Positions 32,600 to 43,017 of a stretch of 64,000 nt of DNA are shown one piece after another. The stretch is from Diphasiastrum complanatum (taxonomy: Eukaryota; Streptophyta; Lycopodiopsida; Lycopodiales; Lycopodiaceae), in assembly GCA_029204225.1 (NCBI GenBank), contig CM055108.1, positions 9,050,601 through 9,114,600 of the forward strand. The letters are read 5' to 3'. A program made the translations under genes and the position numbers. How positions within the stretch are numbered: position 1 is the first letter of the stretch; each line of letters starts with the position of its first letter. Below the pieces are notes generated by a model that ran no database searches, was not told where the DNA came from, and was given only the letters and a program-made list of their open reading frames with translations.

Positions 32600-33560
32600 C
32601 TGGTGTTTTTGAATTTTTTTTTTTTGGGTTTTTTTTGCGATCCCTACGGTTTACTGTGGATGTCGTTTGCGGTTTGCGATGGAGTGCGGGTGATTGCGAT
32701 CTGATGCAATCAACGTTAATTGTATTTTGTTATGTTCAGCTGCTGTTGATTGCGGTTGCGGTGGCTACGATAGATTGTGGGTGATTACAGAGGGATGTGG
32801 ATTGGTGTAGTCAATGGCGATTATGTGCAGTTTGATTGCGGTCTAATGTGGTTGAGGACAGAGGGCTACGGTTGATTACGGTGGAGATGGGTGAGTGCGG
32901 ATTCAACGAATGTTTTCGGGCAGTGGTGGTGCTATGCGGAGGCAGTCGGTGTGTAGTCGTAATGGGGCGAGGCAGACTATTGCGGTTTCAACGGCGTATT
33001 GCGGATGTTGGTAGAGGGTGGCCTGTTGGCTGTTGAAGGGCGGTCGGGACGGTTAATGCGGTGGTAATGGTTCAAGTTAGTCAGGCGATTCAATGTGGTT
33101 TAGGTGGAGGTGTACGGTTTGATTGCGAGTTGGTGCGAGTGAATGGTTAATGCAGGTGCTTGTTTGCTTGTTGGGTGTGAGTGTGATGGGTTGAGAAGTG
33201 GATGCAATTTGGTTAAGGGCGGATGTGATGTTATGGTGGTGTGTGCGGTGAATGTGAGCTGGTGATGGTTGTGGTTGTTGTATACGGGGAAATGCATTGG
33301 TCATGGTTGAATGGTGGAGGAAGGCGGTGTGTGTTTGGAATGCGATTCAAGGAGGAATGCAGATGGGGTGCGATTGTTTGCAGTCTATGCGGAGGCAGTG
33401 AGGTGAGTTATGTGCGGTGGGTTATGGTGAATGTGGTGATGATGATAGATGGGGAGCGGTTGTGGCGCTTGTTATGGCTCAAGGCGGTTGTTACAGCTGG
33501 ATGCGGTTGTTACGGCCCAATGCATATGCAGGCTCGTGTAGTTTTTCTCATGTATTCGTT
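32600..33560. repeat. G-rich, strand-biased low-complexity region in the K2 leader
   Basis: About 960 bp of the plus strand are crowded with GATTGCGGT, GATGCGGTTG and GTGGTG variants, with few runs of C. It looks like a worn-out short-period repeat. Long frames here are by-products of the composition and are not called as genes. Confidence 0.65.
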
Positions 33561-33664
33561 ATAGCATTGCAGATAGATAGATAGATGTACGTCATGCTCT
33601 CAGTCCGGATCGTCATTGGAAAGGTTTGTCATCTATCGTGGATCTGGTCTGGCTGAGATGGTGA

Positions 33665-34060
33665 GGGACCCCTTCAGTCGAGATTTGACGATTGGCTCCG
33701 GTTGAGATTTGAACAAAGGGTTCCAACTCCGGTCAAGATTTGAACAAAGGGTTCCAGCTACGGTCAAGATTTGAAGTAGGCCGTCGGTTGAGATCTGATA
33801 CTATCTATCGGTTGAGATTTGATTGTGACCATCGGTTGAGATCTGAGTGAATGGGCGTCGGTTGAGATTTGATTGAGGGCCGTCGGTTGAGATTTGACAG
33901 TGGCTGTCGGTCGAGATCTGATACTATCCATCAGTTCAGATCTAAGTGAATGGTCGTTGGTTGAGATTTGTCTGAGGGCCATCGGTTGAGATTTGACAGT
34001 GGCCGTCGGTTGAGATTTAACTGAGGGCCGTCGGTTGAGATTTGACAGTGGCCTCCAGTT
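33665..34060. repeat. Minisatellite with GTCGGTTGAGATTTG core
   Basis: Around 15 copies of a core like CGGTTGAGATTTGA recur every ~22-31 bp, with spacers of GAGGGC, CAGTGGC or TGAATGG type in higher-order alternation. It lies in the K2 leader and stops at the K LTR. Confidence 0.88.
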
Positions 34061-34083
34061 GATAGTTCACTGACCTCCATCGG

Positions 34084-34268
34084 TCATTCCATCTTCTGGG
34101 ATTCACCATGAGGCTTACACAATTCTTGTATGTCTTTCCTAGCTAGTATTTCTTGGCTCTTAGTCTTCGTTAGTCTCGTCTTCTCAGAGACAGCCTCGGT
34201 CTAAGGTGAGAGGTGCTCTTGAGCTGCTCTGTCCGAGTATCTTGGGGATTCGTCAGAATCATCCAACA
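34084..34268 (-). repeat. Partial K LTR between K2 and K3
   Basis: It matches the first ~185 bp (minus orientation) of the K LTR, ending ATCCAACA on the plus strand before a TCATCCCACCCC purine-tract complement. The other ~210 bp are missing. Confidence 0.75.
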
Positions 34269-34284
34269 TCATCCCACCCCTAAT

Positions 34285-35700
34285 GTGTTGCAGGACCCAC
34301 TGCAACTCATATTGGACGATGTCGTTCTGCTTTGCATTGGAATCTTCGATCATCACTTGGAAAAGCGTACATCCTTGTTTGCTTACATAAAACAAAGTGC
34401 TTATTGTCGCCGGTTGGTAACTGTTTTTTTTTTTCATGAATTGCCACAGTTTAACCAGAATGTCTTATTGCTGCAATTGGTTGACATTCTCAAAATTGGA
34501 GAGCTCACAACTTGCATGCTCAAGTGCTTTCCATGTGTCTCCTTGTTTTGTCACTTGTATCTGCCATTGACGGTTTCATCTTTGGTTTCTTGGCAGATTC
34601 TAACTTCTGGGAGGTCTGTATCCTCCATTTTCTTCTAGGTATTTCCTTGGTTCTTCTCTCAGTAGAAGTTTTAGTCTTAAGGAAAACCTTTGATCTGCAG
34701 GTTGCACAAACTTTGAATATCAGTCTCAAGGGGATGAATTCATCAAAATCTGGTAGTAGGAACAGATTTGGATGGACGGTTTGATAATGGTAAGCAAACA
34801 TGATGAAGGCTTGGTGAAAGGATGAAGGAACTGATAGCTCTACAGTTGCAGCCTTGGACCCTTGCAATGTCGAGCTTTGACCACTACTTGTTGGGTGAAG
34901 AGCTCACTTTATTTGCAGGTTCATAGTTGTCTTCATCTTTCTTTTTCTTTTCTGCAGCTCTTTCTTTTGATCTGTTACTTTCGGATCTCTTTGGCTTTGT
35001 AGGAGAGGATTCAACTATCATTGCTCTAGAGAGTTTCTTTTGATCAAGATTGATCTGACTCATCTGTTGCTTAGGTTTTGTCCTTTCTTCCTCAGCTTTT
35101 TGGATCTTTCTCTTTATTTGTTCTGGCTGCTTTACCTGCTTCTTAGATCTTCGTTTGGCTGATCAACCATCGTAGGTGGCAGTTAGTCTCCGCAAGACAT
35201 TTGCAATGATCTATCAGCTGCTTCGGTAAGACTATCAAAACTGGGGATTTCTCAGAAAAATAGTAAATTGATGATAAAGAAACATATCGAAGGAAAGATG
35301 GTGGTGACAACGGTAGATGGTGTGGGCGATAGGCATGAGAATGGGCGCAGGAGTATGGCAAGAGGCCGGTTGACGAAAGAGACTGATTTTCCAATGTTTG
35401 TTTTTTTCTTTTTGAAGATCTTTGTCGTGACTGAGGTACTTCTTCTGATTGAGTCTCCTTGGATTACGCATCTGTCTTCTTAGCCTTGTCATTTTCATAT
35501 TTGACTTGTGACCTTGGTTGTCGATCTTGTTGATGTAATTGTAGGCAGCGTAACTGCTCCAGTGGATCCAGCAGATCCACTCCCCCCCCACCCCCCCCCC
35601 AAAAAAAAAAAATTTGTTGGCGGGGATGTTGTTGCGGGTAAGTGTTCATGTTCAAGATTGGATCGGTGTGTAGAACACGTAGTTGAAACACGTTGAACAT
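34285..35700 (-). pseudogene. Unrecognised 3' coding region of K3
   Basis: Counterpart of 28996-30442 in K2, with the shared motif KVCATCRSKVFLKT near 34680 and the end block ALLFQVM/IEDSNAKQND near 34350. It has a homopolymer run of C and A (35581-35612) and frameshifts. No known domain is recognised. Confidence 0.45.
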
Positions 35701-35939
35701 GCGACTGGACTAAAGATTGAACAGATTTTAACTAAATTTGTTTCGATCTTGCTGTAGTTGACTCGAAGATTAATATGGCAATGAGATGCAAGAATGAACT
35801 CTGATTGTACATGGATTTCTGATATTCCTCAAAAGTCCTAAACTATTGTACAAGGTAATCTGAAGATGGATAGATGAATGAAAATGTGTTCTGGAGATGC
35901 TCTACAGAAGACTCTCTTGTAGTAGCTATTCCTCATGCA

Positions 35940-35944
35940 AAAAT
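35940..35944. repeat. Target-site duplication of copia A, left
   Basis: AAAAT, repeated at 42377-42381. Confidence 0.93.
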
Positions 35945-36599
35945 TGTGAAAATTGTCAACATTTCCTAGCTAGTTTGAGGCCTAAATTGGCTAAAATTGT
36001 AAATAGTTTTGGTTCTGGAGTTTCACACGTGTGAACCAGGCCACAATGTTTTTATTTACTGTATTTTTTCAGTATGATGAAGTGTCAAACTTCATACCCT
36101 TCAAAATGAGACCATTTTGATGTATTTTGGTCATATAAGCCATTTTTAGCTATTTTTCCTATATAGGGAATATCTAGGGTCAAGTACCTTCTAGAGAGAG
36201 GAGAGAGAGTCATCTTCCTCATCCATAAATAGTAGGGAAGTCATGGAGAACAGGTTGGAGAAACCTTTTGTATGCTTCATTGAGATCAATAGATCATTGT
36301 CATTGTTTCTTCCTCCATTGAGAGCATTGTTGTGTGTATTGTCTTCAAGCTATTGTGTATGATCTTAGGTGCTTTCCAAAAGTGGTAGGCTGATTTATTA
36401 TGGACTGTATAATGCTATTTTGGGCCGCACTTGATGTTTATGGAAGTTTCCATTTGTGATAAATGCTTTTTGATCAAGTTCTTTGCATTCTAGGTAGCAT
36501 AGAATGTGTTGCCAATTCCTAGCTTATGTAGTTTGGAGTGCAAGCATTCAAGCCAATGATCTTGGAGTTTAGATCCACTTAGGATCTGTATTTTTCACA
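35945..36599 (+). repeat. 5' LTR of copia A
   Basis: 655 bp, TGTGAAAA to TTTTTCACA. It differs from the 3' LTR at two seen positions (TCATGG/TCGTGG and GATTTATT/GATGTATT). It contains the TTCACACGTGTGAA palindrome at 36022-36035. Confidence 0.96.
36160..36166 (+). promoter_or_regulatory. Probable TATA box of copia A LTR
   Basis: TATATAG in the context TTTTTCCTATATAGGG, mid-LTR, the usual place for an LTR promoter. The start site is not determined. Confidence 0.5.
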
Positions 36600-36611
36600 T
36601 GGTATCAGAGC
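36600..36611 (+). other. Primer-binding site of copia A
   Basis: TGGTATCAGAGC directly after the 5' LTR; initiator Met tRNA type. Confidence 0.94.
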
Positions 36612-37109
36612 TGGTTGGCTTCTATTTACAGTAAGTATTCCATTTTTGGTGATATTTGGATGTTTGATCAAGTTCTAGCATGATTTTGCATTGCTTTGTT
36701 GATCAAATCTTACTAACCTTTGTTTTGTGAGTTGAACTTGTGGATCAAAAGCATATTTCAGGTCTATTGAAGATCAGAGGCTGAAAAGAAACTATTTTGG
36801 ATCAGATCATAACACCTAATCATTTGTGATTGTGAGGCTTGTGCATATTCAATACTAACAATGTTCTTTTCAATCCTATTGTTGACAATCTCCATTCTTG
36901 GATGAACACTCTCCTTAAGTGGATGAAACTTCTCCTTAAGTGGATGACAAATGCTCTTTTGAGTGAGTTGTAATTCTCCTAAAGGCTGAGCAAAGCTCCC
37001 ATTTGGATGAAAGATCCCCTTTTTTTGGGTGAACATATTGTAAGCTCCATTGTGAAGAGCATATTGTAAAGATTGTCATCAATTTTGGCATAAATTTTGG
37101 TGTACTTTG

Positions 37110-37600
37110 TTGAGCATGTAAGTAACTCTCCTTATGTAATTTGATTGGAGCATTTGCTGGAAGGTGTTAACCATTATGCAAGTGTGTTTTCAGGTTCTTA
37201 ACAGGTTGAGGAACATTCTCATGTGAAGTGATCTTAGATCTACATCTAAACACCAAGATTTGACAAGATAGTGAAGCTAGTCTTGTGATTCACTAAGTGT
37301 GCTCATTCATTCACCTCTAAATCTTGTATTTATCACTTGCTGGAGTTTATAAACTTTTAGAAGTGTGGTTTACATGTGGTTTTACAGGTTGAATCAATAT
37401 CTTAGTGTGTTGATCATATGTTGATCAAGTTTGTTCATTACTAGGTAATCTTGGCATCCTAGTTTTGGGTATTTTCTAAGAATGCAAGTAACTCTTCACA
37501 CCATAACTTGATTTGGTCACTTGCTGGAAAGTTTGAGAGCTTAAGCAAGAGTGTGTTCAGGTTGGTTTGATTTTGTAATCCATTCTTAGTGTGTGCAAAG
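37110..37600 (+). repeat. Three ~183-bp repeat units in the copia A leader
   Basis: The landmark CTTGCTGG (TTTGCTGG in the first copy) recurs at about 37153, 37336 and 37520, 183 and 184 bp apart. Units 1 and 3 also share AAGTAACTCT (near 37120 and 37487). Each unit ends in a TTnCAGGTT string that resembles a 3' splice site. Confidence 0.7.
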
Positions 37601-37772
37601 TGTTGCATGTGTTTCAATCTTCCTTTCTATGCTTGGAAACCATCTAGGTTCAAGATAGAAGTGTTTTAGGGTCCTAAATCTTCATAGATCTCTTTATCTA
37701 TCATTTGTTGAGAGAAAAGTGAGTGCTAAGTGCTTTAGGACAGAACCTAAAAGTTGAAGAAACATTAGAATC

Positions 37773-40700
37773 ATGGCTTCCAATGGTGGGATCATGCTAG
37801 AGTCTAGTGAAAGGTTGAGTTCATCAAACTACTCTACTTGGAAAGTGAGGATGGAGTCCTTACTTGAGTTGAATGAACTCATGGACATAGTTGCAGAAAT
37901 TGAAGAGAGACCTCTCACACTTCAAGAGCAACAAAGGTTTGATAAGAAGGCCAAAAGGGCTCTTCATATCATTAAAATGAATGTTACAAATGAACTTCTC
38001 AAGGAAGTTGGAAAGTGTCAAAGTGCAAGTGAGGCATGGAATGCCTTAAAGAAGCTCTTTGAATCAAAGTCCACATCTAGGGTATTGACCCTAAGGAGAC
38101 AAATATTTTCTAGTAGGCAAAGAGAGGGTGAAAGTGCTCATGCATTTATCTTGAGAGTTAAGTCCCTAAGTGATGATTTAGCATGCATTGATGAGAACAT
38201 AAAAGATGGTGAAATAGTCCAAGTTATGTTGAATGGTTTGCTAAATGAACATGCTAACCTTGTGCAAAGTTTTGCCATTCAAAGAGTCTTGCCAAGTGTG
38301 GTTGACTTGCAAGAAATCTTATTGGCTGAAGAACATAGGTTGCAATCAAAGCTTGATGGTGCATCCTTGCAAGGTGGAGGTGAAGAGGCTTTCTTCACAA
38401 AAGGCAAATTCAAGGGCAAAGGTAAAGGCAAAGGGAAATGGTACAAAGGTGGTAACTTTGATCATGATGATCACTCTTCCTCTTCCTCTTCTACTAAGAA
38501 CAATAAGTCAAAGTTCAAGTGCTTTTATTGTGGGATAAAAGGTCATTTTGCAAATGAATGTTATAAGAAGAAAAGAGAGCAAGGAGAGAGGCAAGGAAAT
38601 CTTACAATAGATGAGGAAGAACATAACACATGTGAATCACTTGTTATGACTTCAAGTTTGTTAGCCAACATAGATGATAATGACCCTTGGTGGATTGATA
38701 GTGGAGCCTCATCTCACATGACAAGACATAAGGAATACTTTACATCCTTATTGTCTTATGAGGGAGAAGGTAACATCATCTACACTGCAAATGATGGTCA
38801 ATGTGACATCAAAGGCATAGGCACTATTCCTATTTCCCTTTCAACAAATAGGAAAGCAAATCTTGAAAATGTTTTGTACATTCCTTCAATCACTAAGAAT
38901 TTGCTTAGTGTAAGTCAAATGATTGACAAAGGACTTGATGTGGAGTTCATTGGAGATGCATGTTTGATAAGTAAATGTGGATTCTTGATTGCTCAAGGTA
39001 GGAGGCATGGTAAACTTTTCAAGCTTGATGCATGTGTGATCTCTAATCATGAAGGATGTATGGCTAGGGAGCAATTGACAAACCAAGAAGTTTGGCACAA
39101 GAGGTTGGGCCATCCCAACTTCAAATCTTTGGAGGTAATGGCAAAGAAAGAGCTTGTTCTTGGTCTCCCTAAAAGTCTTGTTGCAAACAATAGTGTTTGT
39201 GAACATTGTGCCTTGTCCAAATCTCATAGACTTGCTTATTCTAGATCTACTTCTAGATCTAAAGAAGCTTTTCAACTTGTGCATTCTGATATTCATTCTT
39301 CTAGTACAACTAGCAATGGTGGGGCAAAGATGTATGCAACTTTCATTGATGACTTTAGTAGGTATACTTGGATCTATCTTCTTAAAAGTAAGGATGAAGT
39401 GTTTGCTGCATTTGTCAAGTTCAAGAATGAAATGGAAAACCAATTCAATACAAAGATCAAATGCTTAAGATCTGATAATGGAGGGGAATACACCTCAAAT
39501 AGGTTCAAAGACTTTTGTATAGCACATGGGATTAAGAGGGAGATGTCTAGTCCTAGGACTCCACAACAGAATGGAGTGGCCGAGAGGAAGAATAGAACCC
39601 TTTGTGAATGTGCCAAGGCAATGAGACTACATGCTAATCTTGCTAAGTCTTTTTGGGGGGAAGCTTTAGCATGTGCTAACTATCTATGTAATAGATGGAC
39701 AAGTGCTTCCTTGGATGGTAAAACTCCTCATGAGGTTCTTTATGGTAGAAGGCCGAGTGTCAAGCATTGTAGGATCTTTGGATGTACATGTTTTGTCAAT
39801 ATCACACTTGATGATAGAACTAAAGAAGATCCTTCATCAAAGAAGGGTGTGTTTGTTGGCTATAGTGAAGTAAGCAAGGCTTACAAAGTGTACATTCCTT
39901 CTACAAAGAAAGTTGTCATAAGTAGGGATGTCATCTTTCATGAAGAGAATGTTTCCAATGTTGTTGATGTTGATGTTGATGTGCCTACTAATCATCATGA
40001 TGTGCAAGATGTCTTGGATGAAGATGGAGATGCCACTCCAAAGCAAACTTCAAGGAAGACTCAAAGGCAAAGGGCTAAGCCATCAAGGCTAACCTATGAT
40101 GAAAAAGGAAAGCAAGTGGTGGACAACTCTAACTTTGCTTTTCTTACCTCTTTTGATGAACCAACTTGTGTAGGTGAAGCAATTCAAAAGAAGGAATGGA
40201 TCCAAGCCATGGATCATGAGCATCAAGCACTCATCAAAAGCAACACATGGAGGTTGGTAAAGCTTCCAAAGGACAAGAAGGCAATTGGTTGTAAGTGGAT
40301 CTTCAAGATCAAGACAAATCAAGATGGATCAATCAACAAGTACAAGGCAAGGTTGGTGGCAAAGGGGTATGCTCAAGAATATGGTATTGACTATGATGAG
40401 ACCTTTGCACCCGTGGCAAAGATGGTAACTATTCGAATCCTAATCTCTCTTGCAACTCTTTATGATTGGGATATGTGGAAAATGGATGTTACTAATGCCT
40501 TCTTGAATGGTGATCTTGAAGAAGATATTTACATGGAGCAACCCGAGGGCTATGTTTCACATGATGAGCCTAATCATGTGTGCTATCTCCAAAAGAGTTT
40601 GTATGGGCTAAAGCAAGCACCAAGGAGTTGGTATGCTAAGCTCAATTCCTTCTTACTTTCTCAAAACTTTGTTATGAGTGAGTATGATCATTCTCTCTAC

Positions 40701-41726
40701 TTTAGATTGAATGAAAATGATATCACTTTACTTTTGATCTATGTTGATGACATTATCTTAAGTGGTGGTAACAATATAGATATAGATGAAATCAAGATGG
40801 CACTCAAAAGAGAGTTTGAAATTCAAGATCTTGGTAAACTTCATTATATCTTAGGAATAGAGATTATTAGAACTTCTAAATCTACATTCATATGTCAAGA
40901 AAAGTATGTTAACTCTATTCTAAAAAGGTTTCATATGGAAGATTGTAAAGTTGTTTCTACTCCTATGGAATCAAATGTAAAGCTAACTACAAGAAGTAAT
41001 GAAAGATCCTTCAAGGACATTACTCTCTATAGAAAGCTAATAGGATCTCTTATATGGTTAACCATCACAAGACCTGATCTAAGCTTTGTGGTTGGTAAAC
41101 TAAGTCAATTTATGCAAGATCCTAGTGAGGCTCATTGGAAGCTAGGAAAGAGAGTACTTAGATACATCTCGGGATCTAGAGATTTTGGCATCTTGTATGG
41201 AGGTACTACACCTAACCTTTGTGGATTTTCAGATTCAGATTTTGCAGGTGATCAAATGGATAGGAAGTCAACAAGTGCCTTTGCAATCTATCTTGGAGAT
41301 GGAGTGGTCTCATGGCTATCAAAGAAGCAACCAACTATCTCTCTATCTTCCACCGAAGCCGAGTACAAGGCATTAACAAAATGCACCAAGGAGATTCTTT
41401 GGATCAAGAGGATGTTATTGGATCTTCACTTGCTGGAACCAGAGAAGACTCCAATCATACTTTGTGATAACCTTTCAGCCCAAAGCTTGGCAAGCAATCC
41501 TGTTTTTCATGCAAGGAGCAAGCACATTGAGATTGCTCACCATTTTGTGAGAGATCAAGTCATTGCCAAAGAGGTGGAGCTTCAACATGTCTCTTCAAAG
41601 GAGTGTGTGGCTGATATCTTCACCAAACCATTGGGAAAGGACCTATATTTAATGCATAGATCTAATCTTGGAATGTGCTCAAAGACTATGTTGAAACTAG
41701 CATCCAATGTTGAAGAGGGAGTGTGA
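37773..41726 (+). CDS. Copia gag-pol polyprotein (gag, protease, integrase, RT, RNase H), 1317 residues
   Basis: One uninterrupted frame. Gag has an N-terminal YSTWKVRMESLL block and UBN2-type core (residues ~1-200), a Lys/Gly-rich linker and the knuckle CFYCGIKGHFANEC (250-263). The protease has WWIDSGASSHMT with catalytic Asp309. GAG-pre-integrase has WHKRLGHPNF, then CEHC. Integrase has the D506, D568, E604 triad, with the family's 35-residue spacing between the last two. RT has the YVDD box at 990-993; RNase H has DSDFAGD, SSTEAEYKAL and CDNLSAQSL. The first Met in good gag alignment at 37773 is taken as start. The TGA stop lies inside the 3' LTR, so the last codons overlap the polypurine tract and LTR. 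No gag/pol stop or frameshift, as is usual for copia. Confidence 0.96.
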   Translation: MASNGGIMLESSERLSSSNYSTWKVRMESLLELNELMDIVAEIEERPLTLQEQQRFDKKAKRALHIIKMNVTNELLKEVGKCQSASEAWNALKKLFESKSTSRVLTLRRQIFSSRQREGESAHAFILRVKSLSDDLACIDENIKDGEIVQVMLNGLLNEHANLVQSFAIQRVLPSVVDLQEILLAEEHRLQSKLDGASLQGGGEEAFFTKGKFKGKGKGKGKWYKGGNFDHDDHSSSSSSTKNNKSKFKCFYCGIKGHFANECYKKKREQGERQGNLTIDEEEHNTCESLVMTSSLLANIDDNDPWWIDSGASSHMTRHKEYFTSLLSYEGEGNIIYTANDGQCDIKGIGTIPISLSTNRKANLENVLYIPSITKNLLSVSQMIDKGLDVEFIGDACLISKCGFLIAQGRRHGKLFKLDACVISNHEGCMAREQLTNQEVWHKRLGHPNFKSLEVMAKKELVLGLPKSLVANNSVCEHCALSKSHRLAYSRSTSRSKEAFQLVHSDIHSSSTTSNGGAKMYATFIDDFSRYTWIYLLKSKDEVFAAFVKFKNEMENQFNTKIKCLRSDNGGEYTSNRFKDFCIAHGIKREMSSPRTPQQNGVAERKNRTLCECAKAMRLHANLAKSFWGEALACANYLCNRWTSASLDGKTPHEVLYGRRPSVKHCRIFGCTCFVNITLDDRTKEDPSSKKGVFVGYSEVSKAYKVYIPSTKKVVISRDVIFHEENVSNVVDVDVDVPTNHHDVQDVLDEDGDATPKQTSRKTQRQRAKPSRLTYDEKGKQVVDNSNFAFLTSFDEPTCVGEAIQKKEWIQAMDHEHQALIKSNTWRLVKLPKDKKAIGCKWIFKIKTNQDGSINKYKARLVAKGYAQEYGIDYDETFAPVAKMVTIRILISLATLYDWDMWKMDVTNAFLNGDLEEDIYMEQPEGYVSHDEPNHVCYLQKSLYGLKQAPRSWYAKLNSFLLSQNFVMSEYDHSLYFRLNENDITLLLIYVDDIILSGGNNIDIDEIKMALKREFEIQDLGKLHYILGIEIIRTSKSTFICQEKYVNSILKRFHMEDCKVVSTPMESNVKLTTRSNERSFKDITLYRKLIGSLIWLTITRPDLSFVVGKLSQFMQDPSEAHWKLGKRVLRYISGSRDFGILYGGTTPNLCGFSDSDFAGDQMDRKSTSAFAIYLGDGVVSWLSKKQPTISLSSTEAEYKALTKCTKEILWIKRMLLDLHLLEPEKTPIILCDNLSAQSLASNPVFHARSKHIEIAHHFVRDQVIAKEVELQHVSSKECVADIFTKPLGKDLYLMHRSNLGMCSKTMLKLASNVEEGV
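41712..41721 (+). other. Polypurine tract of copia A
   Basis: GAAGAGGGAG flush with the 3' LTR, and within the coding sequence. Confidence 0.9.
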
Positions 41727-42376
41727 AAATTGTCAACATTTCCTAGCTAGTTTGAGGCCTAAATTGGCTAAAATTGTAAATAGTTTTGGTTCTGGAGTTT
41801 CACACGTGTGAACCAGGCCACAATGTTTTTATTTACTGTATTTTTTCAGTATGATGAAGTGTCAAACTTCATACCCTTCAAAATGAGACCATTTTGATGT
41901 ATTTTGGTCATATAAGCCATTTTTAGCTATTTTTCCTATATAGGGAATATCTAGGGTCAAGTACCTTCTAGAGAGAGGAGAGAGAGTCATCTTCCTCATC
42001 CATAAATAGTAGGGAAGTCGTGGAGAACAGGTTGGAGAAACCTTTTGTATGCTTCATTGAGATCAATAGATCATTGTCATTGTTTCTTCCTCCATTGAGA
42101 GCATTGTTGTGTGTATTGTCTTCAAGCTATTGTGTATGATCTTAGGTGCTTTCCAAAAGTGGTAGGCTGATGTATTATGGACTGTATAATGCTATTTTGG
42201 GCCGCACTTGATGTTTATGGAAGTTTCCATTTGTGATAAATGCTTTTTGATCAAGTTCTTTGCATTCTAGGTAGCATAGAATGTGTTGCCAATTCCTAGC
42301 TTATGTAGTTTGGAGTGCAAGCATTCAAGCCAATGATCTTGGAGTTTAGATCCACTTAGGATCTGTATTTTTCACA
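41722..42376 (+). repeat. 3' LTR of copia A
   Basis: 655 bp, TG to CA, followed by AAAAT at 42377-42381. Confidence 0.96.
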
Positions 42377-42381
42377 AAAAT
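42377..42381. repeat. Target-site duplication of copia A, right
   Basis: AAAAT, identical to 35940-35944. Confidence 0.93.
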
Positions 42382-43017
42382 CAATCACATAAAATAGGTG
42401 AAGAGAAACAAAAAAATAAACAAACATTACAGAGAGTGAGAACTGTATAGCACTTGTCAAACAAAACTTGCATTCATCGACATTGATAATTCACCTTGAC
42501 ACGTGCAAGTTTGCATTGGTTGTAGAGTAATGAGACGTACTCTGATATGCCCTTGTGAAAACAAGGCAGGGTTGGGGACACTAACATCTATCATCATGGA
42601 TAACAAATGTTGTAAGATATAGTGTGAGATGCAGGTATGGTTGAGGTACTATGTCCTGAGGACCTCGTCGAACAAGAGATTCAGAACCGAATCTCTAAGT
42701 GGATTTCCGAATCCTAGATTTGTTGTGTATTGGCACATTGGAAATCTTATATGCTTGTGGAAAGACAAATAGATTTGAGTTTGTAGAAGGGGAGAAAAAC
42801 TGTCAATTCCCTTGGAGGTTGCTCTTGGTTGGACATTGTAGCAGATGATGGAATATCGGTTTTACTTTCTTTCGACAAGGACTCATTTTATATTGTCTTT
42901 TTGCATTATGGTGTTGGCGTATTGGACGGTGATGTAGAAGTTTACAAGAAACTTCTCGATCGAGCAGTAGGTTTAACTGTTGGTTGCTATGGTGCTCATG
43001 TTGTTGTCGTGAAGATC

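Larger units (their letters stand above)
28586..34268 (-). mobile_element. Gag-only gypsy-type family K, copy K2
   Basis: On the minus strand: a shared or truncated 5' LTR (34268-34084), a long odd leader with a minisatellite and a G-biased region, gag (32593-31221), a spacer, an unrecognised 3' coding region (30442-28996), a purine-rich tract (28984-28995) and the 3' LTR (28983-28586). No protease, RT, RNase H or integrase is visible. K3 repeats the same organisation to the right, sharing the LTR at 34084-34268, so K2 and K3 look like a tandem LTR-interior-LTR-interior array. Confidence 0.7.
35945..42376 (+). mobile_element. Complete, apparently intact copia element A
   Basis: It is 6432 bp long, with 655-bp LTRs differing at only two positions that I can see, a primer-binding site flush with the 5' LTR, a 1.17-kb leader, one uninterrupted polyprotein gene, a polypurine tract flush with the 3' LTR, and a perfect AAAAT target duplication. 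The unoccupied target is visible in the paralogous K2 copy. Everything needed for autonomous transposition appears present. The partial copy at 1-1581 shows the family has moved more than once. Confidence 0.96.

Noticed and set aside
33241-33564. 107-residue plus-strand frame in the G-rich region
   Set aside because: Composition artefact of the degenerate GCGGTG repeats; no homologous frame is kept.
37773-41726. Host gene with captured function
   Set aside because: Every domain is standard copia polyprotein; no extra domain is present.
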